Below, one piece after another: positions 57,347 through 64,000 of a DNA stretch of 64,000 nt. Numbering within the stretch: position 1 is the stretch's first letter; each line of letters opens with the position of its first letter. The translations under genes were made by a program, and so were the position numbers. Source of the DNA: Ancylobacter novellus (lineage in GTDB: Bacteria; Pseudomonadota; Alphaproteobacteria; Rhizobiales; Methylopilaceae); the NCBI GenBank assembly GCA_003241695.1, contig QFPN01000013.1, positions 23,524 to 87,523 on the forward strand, given 5' to 3'. The notes below the pieces were generated by a model. The model saw only the letters and a list, made by a program, of their open reading frames with translations. It was not told the origin of the DNA and searched no databases.

Positions 57347-57907
57347 TCACTGCCTGAAGGGGAAGTTGAAGGCCCGCAGCAGAGCGCGCGCCTCGTCGTC
57401 GGTCTTCGCCGTCGTGCAGACGATGACGTCCATGCCCCAGACCTGATCGATCTTGTCGTACTCGATCTCCGGGAACACGATATGCTCCTTGATGCCCATG
57501 GCGTAGTTGCCTCGGCCGTCGAAGCTCTTCGGATTCAGGCCGCGGAAGTCGCGGACGCGCGGCAGCGCGATCGTGACCAGGCGGTCGAGGAAGTCGTACA
57601 TGCGCTGACGGCGCAGGGTGACCTTGCAGCCGACCGACTGGCCTTCGCGCAGCTTGAAGGTCGCGATCGAGGTGCGGGCCTTCGTGATCACCGGCTTCTG
57701 GCCGGCGATCTTGGCGAGCTCGCCAGCGGCGTTCACGGCCTTCTTGCTGTCCGCGACCGCCTCGCCCACGCCCATGTTCAGCACGATCTTCTCGATCGAT
57801 GGAACGGCCATGGGGTTGTTGTACCCGAACTCTTCGACGAGCTGGGCGCGAACGACTTCGTCGTAATGCCGCTTCATGCGCGGCGTGTAAGCGGCGGCCT
57901 CAGCCAT
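57347..57907 (-). CDS. rplE: 50S ribosomal protein L5 (uL5)
   Basis: uL5 binds 5S rRNA and touches the P-site tRNA. The 186-residue protein contains NPMAVPSIEKIVLNMGVGEA, LREGQSVGCKVTLRRQRMYD and DFRGLNPKSFDGRGNYAMGI. It overlaps the rplX stop by eight bases, consistent with coupled translation. Confidence 0.98.
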   Translation of the reverse strand: MAEAAAYTPRMKRHYDEVVRAQLVEEFGYNNPMAVPSIEKIVLNMGVGEAVADSKKAVNAAGELAKIAGQKPVITKARTSIATFKLREGQSVGCKVTLRRQRMYDFLDRLVTIALPRVRDFRGLNPKSFDGRGNYAMGIKEHIVFPEIEYDKIDQVWGMDVIVCTTAKTDDEARALLRAFNFPFRQ

Positions 57908-58226
57908 CGATGCGCTCCCCGGACCGCGCGGCGACGCGGACCTTCGTCTGGTTCGCGCCTTCGCCTTCGATCTTGAAGGAGACGCGCGTCGGCTTGCCGT
58001 CCTTCGGATCGGCGAGCGCGAGGTTCGAAAGATGGATGCCGGCTTCCTTGCGGATGAGCCCGCCTTCCTGGTTCTGCGTCTGGCGCTGGTGCTTCACCAC
58101 GACCTTGACGCCCTGCACGACGGCGCGCGTCTCCTTCGGGAACACCTGCAGCACTTCGCCGGTCTTGCCCTTGTCCTTGCCGGTCAGGACCACGACCTTG
58201 TCGCCCTTGCGGATTTTCGCGGCCAT
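57900..58226 (-). CDS. rplX: 50S ribosomal protein L24 (uL24)
   Basis: uL24 initiates large-subunit assembly. The 108-residue protein starts AAKIRKGDKVVVLTGKDKGK, a KOW motif, and continues KHQRQTQNQEGGLIRKEAGI. The ATG at 58226 overlaps the rplN stop by one base (TGATG); the longer open frame to 58535 lies inside rplN and is rejected. Confidence 0.97.
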   Translation of the reverse strand: MAAKIRKGDKVVVLTGKDKGKTGEVLQVFPKETRAVVQGVKVVVKHQRQTQNQEGGLIRKEAGIHLSNLALADPKDGKPTRVSFKIEGEGANQTKVRVAARSGERIDG

Positions 58227-58594
58227 CACAGCACCTCCGGCGCGAGCGAAATGATCTTCATGTGGTTCTTGGCGCGCAGCTCGCGCGGAACCGGGCCGAA
58301 GATGCGCGTGCCGACCGGCTCCTTCTGATTGTTGATCAGAACGGCGGCGTTGCGGTCGAAACGGATCACCGAGCCGTCGACGCGGCGGATGTCCTTGGCG
58401 GTGCGCACGACGACCGCCTTCATGACGTCGCCCTTCTTCACGCGGCCGCGCGGGATCGCCTCCTTGACCGACACCACGATGATGTCGCCAACGGCGGCGT
58501 AGCGGCGGCCGGCGCCGCCCAGAACCTTGATGCACATCACGCGCTTGGCGCCGCTGTTGTCAGCGACGTCCAAGTTGCTCTGCATCTGAATCAT
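58226..58594 (-). CDS. rplN: 50S ribosomal protein L14 (uL14)
   Basis: uL14 lies at the subunit interface. The 122-residue protein starts MIQMQSNLDVADNSGAKRVM and has RYAAVGDIIVVSVKEAIPRG and ENAAVLINN-like DRNAAVLINNQKEPVGTRIFG. Its stop touches the rplX start. Confidence 0.98.
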   Translation of the reverse strand: MIQMQSNLDVADNSGAKRVMCIKVLGGAGRRYAAVGDIIVVSVKEAIPRGRVKKGDVMKAVVVRTAKDIRRVDGSVIRFDRNAAVLINNQKEPVGTRIFGPVPRELRAKNHMKIISLAPEVL

Positions 58595-58671
58595 GGCCTC
58601 AAGCCTTTCATGTTCGCCCGGACCGGTATCCGCATTCTCGCGGACCTCGCCCGGCGGGCCGTTTCAGATGT

Positions 58672-58944
58672 TCATTCGGTCGGAGCGGGAGCCGAAGCGT
58701 CCGGATCGACCGACGCGTCGGTCCGAACGACCCACCTCTTCAGCCGCGAAATCGGGCGGCTCTCCTCGATCCACACCATGTCCCCGACCTTGAAGGCCTG
58801 GTTCTCGTCATGGGCGTGGTAGTGCTTGCTCCGACGCACGGTCTTCTTCAGCAGCGGGTGCGTGAAGCGACGCTCAACCTTGACCACGACGGTCTTGGCG
58901 TTCTTGTCGGAAATGACGGTCCCGAGCAGGACTCTCTTCGGCAT
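58672..58944 (-). CDS. rpsQ: 30S ribosomal protein S17 (uS17)
   Basis: uS17 binds 16S rRNA helix 11 early in assembly. The 90-residue protein has MPKRVLLGTVISDKNAKTVV, VKVERRFTHPLLKKTVRRSK and VWIEESRPISRLKRWVV. A short acidic tail ends in APAPTE. Confidence 0.98.
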   Translation of the reverse strand: MPKRVLLGTVISDKNAKTVVVKVERRFTHPLLKKTVRRSKHYHAHDENQAFKVGDMVWIEESRPISRLKRWVVRTDASVDPDASAPAPTE

Positions 58945-58956
58945 TGTGTCCTCCTC

Positions 58957-59157
58957 TTACTTGGCTTCGGCGCGCTTGGCGGCCGCGACCGTCAGGACGC
59001 GGGCGATGTCGCGGCGAACCGCCTTCACCCGCGAGGTGTTGTCGAGCTGCCCCGTCGCCTTCTGGAAGCGAAGGTTGAACTGCTCCTTCTTCAGCTTGAC
59101 GACCTGATCGTCGAGCTGGTCCGCGGTCATCGTGCGGAAATCCTGGGCCTTGGTCAT
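58957..59157 (-). CDS. rpmC: 50S ribosomal protein L29 (uL29)
   Basis: uL29 surrounds the exit tunnel and helps dock the signal recognition particle and trigger factor. The 66-residue helical hairpin contains QLDDQVVKLKKEQFNLRFQK and VKAVRRDIARVLTVA. The ATG at 59157 fits the family; the open frame to 59253 lies within rplP. Confidence 0.97.
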   Translation of the reverse strand: MTKAQDFRTMTADQLDDQVVKLKKEQFNLRFQKATGQLDNTSRVKAVRRDIARVLTVAAAKRAEAK

Positions 59158-59170
59158 GATGTCAGCCCCC

Positions 59171-59584
59171 TCACTCGGCGATGCGCTGGACGAAACGGGT
59201 GCGGATCGGCAGCTTGGCCGCCGCGAGAAGCAGCGCTTCGCGGGCGATGTCAAGCGGAACGCCGTCGATCTCGAACATGATGCGGCCCGGCTTGACCTTG
59301 GCCGCCCAGTACTCGTTCGCGCCCTTGCCCTTGCCCATGCGGACTTCGGTCGGCTTCTTGGAGACCGGCACGTCCGGGAAGACGCGGATCCACACGCGGC
59401 CGGCGCGCTTCATGTGACGGGTCAGGGCGCGGCGGGCGGCCTCGATCTGGCGCGCGGTGATGCGCTCCGGCTCCATGGCCTTCAGGCCGTAGGCGCCGAA
59501 GTCCAGCTCAAATCCGCCCTTCGCAGCGCCGCTGATGCGGCCCTTGAACTGCTTGCGGAACTTGGTCTTCTTCGGTTGCAGCAT
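59171..59584 (-). CDS. rplP: 50S ribosomal protein L16 (uL16)
   Basis: uL16 sits between the A-site and the peptidyl transferase centre. The 137-residue protein starts MLQPKKTKFRKQFKGRISGA, continues ITARQIEAARRALTRHMKRA, and has RVFPDVPVSKKPTEVRMGKG. Confidence 0.98.
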   Translation of the reverse strand: MLQPKKTKFRKQFKGRISGAAKGGFELDFGAYGLKAMEPERITARQIEAARRALTRHMKRAGRVWIRVFPDVPVSKKPTEVRMGKGKGANEYWAAKVKPGRIMFEIDGVPLDIAREALLLAAAKLPIRTRFVQRIAE

Positions 59585-59610
59585 TGTTCAAACTCCCGGT
59601 CGGACCCGCC

Positions 59611-60315
59611 TCAGGCCGCGTGATCGCGGCGCTGAGGACGGCCGCCATCGCCGTCGTTCAGGCGCTTGTCCTGGGCCATGGGGTCGTGCTCCATGACTTC
59701 GCCCTTGAAGATCCACACCTTGACGCCGCAGGTGCCCATCGCGGTCTTCGCGGTGGCGACGCCGTAGTCGACGTCGGCGCGCAGCGTATGCAGCGGCACG
59801 CGGCCCTCGCGGTACCACTCGGTGCGGGCGATTTCGGCGCCGCCGAGACGGCCGGCGCAGTTGATGCGGATGCCCTCGGCGCCGAGACGCATGGCGGACT
59901 GCACCGCGCGCTTCATCGCCCGGCGGAACGCCACGCGGCGCTCGAGCTGCTGGGCGATCGACTCGGCCACCAGCGTCGCGTCGATCTCGGGCTTGCGGAC
60001 TTCCACAATGTTGATGTGGACTTCCGACGACGTCATCGAGCCGACCTTCTTGCGAAGCTTCTCGATGTCCGCGCCTTTCTTGCCGATCACGATCCCCGGA
60101 CGCGCCGAGTAGATCGACACGCGGCACTTCTTGTGCGGACGCTCGATGACGATCTTGGAGACCGCCGCCTGCTTGAGGTCCTTCAGAAGCGCGTCGCGGA
60201 TCTGGATGTCTTCCTGCAGCAGCTTGCCGTACTCGCCCTTGCCGGCGAACCAGCGCGAGTCCCACGTGCGGTTGATGCCGAGCCGAAGCCCGATCGGGTT
60301 GACCTTATGACCCAT
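59611..60315 (-). CDS. rpsC: 30S ribosomal protein S3 (uS3)
   Basis: uS3 lies at the mRNA entry channel. The 234-residue protein starts MGHKVNPIGLRLGINRTWDS. A KH domain (about 40-110) has RPGIVIGKKGADIEKLRKKV, and the C-terminal half has RLGAEGIRINCAGRLGGAEI. The last residues are Asp/Arg-rich. Confidence 0.98.
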   Translation of the reverse strand: MGHKVNPIGLRLGINRTWDSRWFAGKGEYGKLLQEDIQIRDALLKDLKQAAVSKIVIERPHKKCRVSIYSARPGIVIGKKGADIEKLRKKVGSMTSSEVHINIVEVRKPEIDATLVAESIAQQLERRVAFRRAMKRAVQSAMRLGAEGIRINCAGRLGGAEIARTEWYREGRVPLHTLRADVDYGVATAKTAMGTCGVKVWIFKGEVMEHDPMAQDKRLNDGDGGRPQRRDHAA

Positions 60316-60325
60316 CGTCTTCTCC

Positions 60326-60715
60326 TCAGGCCTTCGCCGACGCCTGCTCGACCTGACGAACGACGATCGTCAGATGCGAGAACGGCTTCTGGATCGTGCC
60401 GACGCGGCCGCGGGCGCGCGGCGAGAACCGGCGCATCACGATCGACTTGCCCACGAAGGCCTCCGAGACGATCAGATCGTCGACGTCGAGGTCGTGGTTG
60501 TTCTCGGCGTTGGCGATCGCGCTCTCGAGCGTCTTCTTCACCTGGCCGGCGATGCGCTTGCGGGAGAAGGTGAGGTCGGCGAGCGCCGTCTCGACCTTCT
60601 TGCCGCGAATGAGCTGCGCGACGAGGTTGAGCTTCTGCGGCGAGATCCGGACCATGCGCAGCACGGCCTTGGCCTCGTTCTCGGGAAGCGCGCGCTTGGC
60701 GGCTGGCTTGCCCAT
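60326..60715 (-). CDS. rplV: 50S ribosomal protein L22 (uL22)
   Basis: uL22 lines the exit tunnel through its long hairpin and can mutate to give macrolide resistance. The 129-residue protein contains VRMVRISPQKLNLVAQLIRG, SAIANAENNHDLDVDDLIVS and FSPRARGRVGTIQKPFSHLT. Confidence 0.98.
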   Translation of the reverse strand: MGKPAAKRALPENEAKAVLRMVRISPQKLNLVAQLIRGKKVETALADLTFSRKRIAGQVKKTLESAIANAENNHDLDVDDLIVSEAFVGKSIVMRRFSPRARGRVGTIQKPFSHLTIVVRQVEQASAKA

Positions 60716-60719
60716 CGGA

Positions 60720-60998
60720 TTACTTCCTCTTCGCCTTCTTGTCCGCCGCGTGGCCGTAGAAGGTCCGCGTCGGAGCGAATTCGCCGAGCTTGTGGCCGAT
60801 CATCTCTTCGGAGACCGACACCGGCACGTGCTTCTGGCCGTTGTAGACGCCGAAGGTCAGGCCGACGAACTGCGGCAGGATGGTCGACCGGCGGCTCCAG
60901 GTCTTGATGACCTCGGAGCGGGTCGAGGACCGCGCCACGTCGGCCTTCTTGAGCAGGTACCCGTCGACGAAGGGACCCTTCCAGACTGAACGAGACAT
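60720..60998 (-). CDS. rpsS: 30S ribosomal protein S19 (uS19)
   Basis: uS19 lies in the head near uS13. The 92-residue protein starts MSRSVWKGPFVDGYLLKKAD and contains RRSTILPQFVGLTFGVYNGQ and KLGEFAPTRTFYGHAADKKA. Confidence 0.98.
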   Translation of the reverse strand: MSRSVWKGPFVDGYLLKKADVARSSTRSEVIKTWSRRSTILPQFVGLTFGVYNGQKHVPVSVSEEMIGHKLGEFAPTRTFYGHAADKKAKRK

Positions 60999-61010
60999 TT
61001 TCGGGCTCCC

Positions 61011-61847
<837 letters not shown>

Positions 61848-61869
61848 GGGTCTTCTCCGGTCCTCAGCC

Positions 61870-62163
61870 TCAGAGGCCCGTCGTCACGTCGATCGAGTGG
61901 CCTTCGGCCAGCGTCACGATCGCGCGCTTGTGGTCGCCCTGGCGGCCGAGGCGGCCGCGGAAACGCTTCTCCTTGCCCTTGCGGACAAGCGTGTTCACGC
62001 TCACGACCTTGACGTCGAAGAGCTTCTCGACCGCAGCCTTGATCTGCGGCTTGGTCGCGGTGTCGGACACCTTGAACACGACCTTGTTCTGCTCGGACGC
62101 GTAGGTCGCCTTCTCGGTGATGATCGGCGCGCGGATGACGTCGTAGTGGCGAAGGTCGGTCAT
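61870..62163 (-). CDS. rplW: 50S ribosomal protein L23 (uL23)
   Basis: uL23 docks trigger factor and SRP at the tunnel exit. The 97-residue protein has YDVIRAPIITEKATYASEQN and AAVEKLFDVKVVSVNTLVRK, followed by RRFRGRLGRQGDHKRAIVTL-type ending. It overlaps the rplD stop by four bases. Confidence 0.98.
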   Translation of the reverse strand: MTDLRHYDVIRAPIITEKATYASEQNKVVFKVSDTATKPQIKAAVEKLFDVKVVSVNTLVRKGKEKRFRGRLGRQGDHKRAIVTLAEGHSIDVTTGL

Positions 62164-62786
62164 TTGAAGCGCGCCTCCAGCGCATCGATGGCGGCCTTGG
62201 TCAGCACGAGCGTGTCGCGGCGCAGGATGTCGTAGACATTGATGCCCTGCACGGGCAGCACGTCGACCGTGTGGATCGCCCGCGAGGCCAGCTTCACGTT
62301 GGCGTCGACCTCCGCGCCGTCGACGACGAGCGCGTTGGAGAAGCCGAGCTTCTCGATTTGGGCGATGAACGCCTTGGTCTTGGCCTCGCCGAGCGCGAAG
62401 TCGTCGAGCACGACGATCTCGCCGCCCTTGGCCTTGGCCGAGAGGGCGTGCTTCAGGCCGAGCGCGCGGACCTTCTTGGGCAGGTCATGCGCATGGGAGC
62501 GCAGGACCGGACCGAAGGCGCGCCCGCCGCCGCGGAACTGCGGAGCGGAGGCCTGGGCGTGACGGGCGCGGCCCGTGCCCTTCTGCTTGTACATCTTCTT
62601 GCCGGTGCGGGCGACGTCCGACCGGCCCTGCGTGACATGCGTGCCGGCCTGACGGCGAGCGAGCTGCCAGCGCACGATGCGGTGCAGGATGTCGACCCGC
62701 GGCTCGAGACCGAAGATCTCGTCCGACAGGGTGACGGTGTCGCCCGACTTGCCGTCGGCCTTGGTGATCGCGATCTCAACCATCAT
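62160..62786 (-). CDS. rplD: 50S ribosomal protein L4 (uL4)
   Basis: uL4 lines the tunnel; in E. coli it also represses the S10 operon. The 208-residue protein contains VARTGKKMYKQKGTGRARHA and RAFGPVLRSHAHDLPKKVRA. Its first ATG overlaps the rplC stop (ATGATG). Confidence 0.98.
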   Translation of the reverse strand: MMVEIAITKADGKSGDTVTLSDEIFGLEPRVDILHRIVRWQLARRQAGTHVTQGRSDVARTGKKMYKQKGTGRARHAQASAPQFRGGGRAFGPVLRSHAHDLPKKVRALGLKHALSAKAKGGEIVVLDDFALGEAKTKAFIAQIEKLGFSNALVVDGAEVDANVKLASRAIHTVDVLPVQGINVYDILRRDTLVLTKAAIDALEARFK

Positions 62787-63535
62787 GCGGTCTCCTCGGC
62801 GGTCGTTTCGGTGGCCGGGGCCTCCGCGGCGGGGGTCGAAGCCGGGGCGTCGGCCTGGCCGCGCTCACGGAACTTGCCCGGCATCGGGATGCCCTCGGGG
62901 AGCTTGGTCTTCACGGCGTCGCGCACCAGGATCCAGCCGCCCTTCACGCCGGGAACGGCGCCCTCGACGAGGATCAGGCCGCGCTCGGGATCGGTGGAGA
63001 CCACCTTCAGGTTCTGCGTGGTCACGCGCTCGTCGCCGAGATGACCGGCCATCTTCTTGTTCTTGAAGACCTTGCCGGGATCCTGACGGCCGCCGGTCGA
63101 ACCGTGCGAACGGTGCGAGATCGACACGCCGTGGGTGGCGCGCAGGCCGCCGAAGTTCCAGCGCTTCATGGCGCCGGCGAAGCCCTTGCCGGTCGAGGTG
63201 CCGGTGACGTCGACGCGCTGGCCGGCGACGAAGTGGTCCGCGGTGAGCTCGGCGCCCACGGGGATCACGGCGTCGTCGGACACGCGGAACTCGACGAGCT
63301 TGCGCTTCGGCTCCACCTCGGCCTTGGCGAACACGCCGCGCTCGGCCTTGGTCACGTTCTTCGGCTTGCGCGAGCCCGCGCCGAGCTGAAGGGCGACATA
63401 TCCATTGGTTTCGACCGTGCGGTGGCCAACCACTTGGCACTGGTCAACCTTGAGCACGGTGACCGGAACATGCTCGCCGGCGTCGGTGAAGACGCGGGTC
63501 ATGCCCAGCTTCTGTGCGATGAGTCCGGAGCGCAT
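62783..63535 (-). CDS. rplC: 50S ribosomal protein L3 (uL3)
   Basis: uL3 starts large-subunit assembly. The 250-residue protein begins MRSGLIAQKLGMTRVFTDAG and has MKRWNFGGLRATHGVSISHR and GSTGGRQDPGKVFKNKKMAG, including the glutamine that is often methylated. The C-terminal 25 residues are an Ala/Thr/Glu-rich extension (ASTPAAEAPATETTAEETA) not found in E. coli. It lies 31 bases downstream of the rpsJ stop position. Confidence 0.97.
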   Translation of the reverse strand: MRSGLIAQKLGMTRVFTDAGEHVPVTVLKVDQCQVVGHRTVETNGYVALQLGAGSRKPKNVTKAERGVFAKAEVEPKRKLVEFRVSDDAVIPVGAELTADHFVAGQRVDVTGTSTGKGFAGAMKRWNFGGLRATHGVSISHRSHGSTGGRQDPGKVFKNKKMAGHLGDERVTTQNLKVVSTDPERGLILVEGAVPGVKGGWILVRDAVKTKLPEGIPMPGKFRERGQADAPASTPAAEAPATETTAEETA

Positions 63536-63566
63536 CCGCCTCGTCCTTCTACTCAGTGAGCCTGGA

Positions 63567-63832
63567 TCAGAGCTTGATCTCGACGTCGACGCCGGCGGCG
63601 AGGTCGAGCTTCATCAGCGCGTCCACGGTCTGCGGCGTCGGGTCGACGATGTCGAGAAGACGCTTGTGCGTCCGGATCTCGAACTGCTCGCGGCTCTTCT
63701 TGTCGACAGCGGGATGGGACCGCGCACCTGCGCGCCGGTCCGCTTGGCGGTCGACACGATCTCGCGGGTCGAGGTGTCGAGAATGCGGTGATCGAACGCC
63801 TTGAGGCGGATCCGGATGTTCTGGCCGTTCAT
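63567..63832 (-). pseudogene. rpsJ: 30S ribosomal protein S10 (uS10), apparently frameshifted by a 43-nt deletion
   Basis: Both ends of uS10 are intact but in different frames. From the ATG at 63832, 41 codons read MNGQNIRIRLKAFDHRILDT through TGAQVRGPIP. From about 63707, another frame reads VDKKSREQFEIRTHKRLLDI through AAGVDVEIKL and a stop at 63567. The segment between (about residues 42-56, normally LPTRIEKFTVNRSPH) is missing. The gene here spans 266 bp against the 309 bp expected for a 102-residue protein, a shortfall of 43 bases. uS10 is essential and also works with NusB in antitermination, so a sequencing or assembly error is likely. Confidence 0.9.
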
Positions 63833-63860
63833 GGGTCTACCGTCTCCACGGGTCGGAGGC

Positions 63861-63877
63861 GGCCGGTAAAGCCGGCC
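63861..63877 (-). other. short hairpin between tuf and rpsJ
   Basis: GGCCGG and CCGGCC enclose a 5-base loop in the 69-bp tuf-rpsJ gap. It may be an mRNA processing or pausing site between the tuf part of the operon and rpsJ; no T-run follows. Confidence 0.4.
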
Positions 63878-63901
63878 CCCTTCCGCGTCAGGAAGTTCAA
63901 G

Positions 63902-64000
63902 TCACTCGATGATGCTTGCGACGACGCCTGCGCCGACGGTTCGGCCGCCTTCGCGGATGGCGAAGCGCAGCTTCTCCTCCATCGCGATCGGAACGATCAG
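63902..64000 (-). CDS. tuf: elongation factor Tu, C-terminal end (cut by window edge)
   Basis: The last 32 codons of EF-Tu are visible: LIVPIAMEEKLRFAIREGGR followed by TVGAGVVASIIE and the stop at 63902. EF-Tu delivers aminoacyl-tRNA to the ribosome. Its place just upstream of rpsJ is the standard str-S10 junction. Confidence 0.97.
   Translation of the reverse strand: MIVPIAMEEKLRFAIREGGRTVGAGVVASIIE

Noticed and set aside
57900..58535. 211-codon version of rplX
   Set aside because: The extra N-terminal part lies inside rplN in another frame and is Arg-rich nonsense; the normal L24 start is at 58226.
63614..63832. Intact 72-residue protein at the rpsJ position
   Set aside because: The first 41 residues are uS10 and the rest is frame-shifted Ser/Arg-rich sequence; this is a broken rpsJ, not a new protein.

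Overview
The window is a gene-dense, GC-rich chromosomal segment of an alphaproteobacterium, most likely of the order Hyphomicrobiales (Rhizobiales). Four things point that way. The dus(nifR3)-ntrB-ntrC and nrdR-ribD-ribE-ribH-nusB clusters are typical of the class. ispD and ispF are fused. adk follows secY inside the ribosomal operon. An ATP12-type ATP synthase chaperone and a GTTC-N7-GTTC LexA box are present. Nothing resembles a prophage, an insertion sequence or a CRISPR array.

Left part (1-15.3 kb): a truncated FAD monooxygenase with a small zinc-binding protein, a periplasmic protein, an alpha/beta hydrolase and cysE. The dus-ntrB-ntrC nitrogen-control operon comes next (minus strand), then ispDF and pncC, a soluble PAS-PAS chemoreceptor, and the glyA/nrdR/ribD/ribE/ribH/nusB block (minus strand).

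Middle part (15.5-41.5 kb): uvrA under a probable SOS operator, a DUF1127 gene and a tiny ORF that each end in a near-identical terminator, trmFO with a DUF3253 gene, kup, a YdcF protein, an acyltransferase, a GH25 lysozyme lipoprotein, mgtE, tRNA-Leu(GAG), an orphan FliN, lipB, a GH114 protein, two paralogous small lipoproteins, and acylphosphatase with pccA. A membrane-embedded hydrolase-like protein, two tandem GT1 glycosyltransferases, pccB and another lipoprotein complete it.

Right part (41.6-64 kb): on the minus strand, a coupled operon rarA / toxin-antitoxin / crcB, then rluC, a HAD phosphatase and ATP12. A Do-family protease (degP) lies upstream of it. The complete S10-spc-alpha ribosomal superoperon follows, from tuf (cut by the window edge) to rplQ.

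The main oddities are these. rpsJ carries an apparent 43-nt internal deletion that breaks its frame, although uS10 is essential. Three families of intergenic palindromic repeats sit inside or between housekeeping operons, including ribE-ribD and rpsK-rpsM. Several small genes were found by eye (a 58-aa coiled-coil protein, a 55-aa membrane protein, a 31-aa ORF). I did not find a convincing wholly new multi-gene system; the GT1-GT1-hydrolase locus and the paired small lipoproteins are the least explained gene groups.
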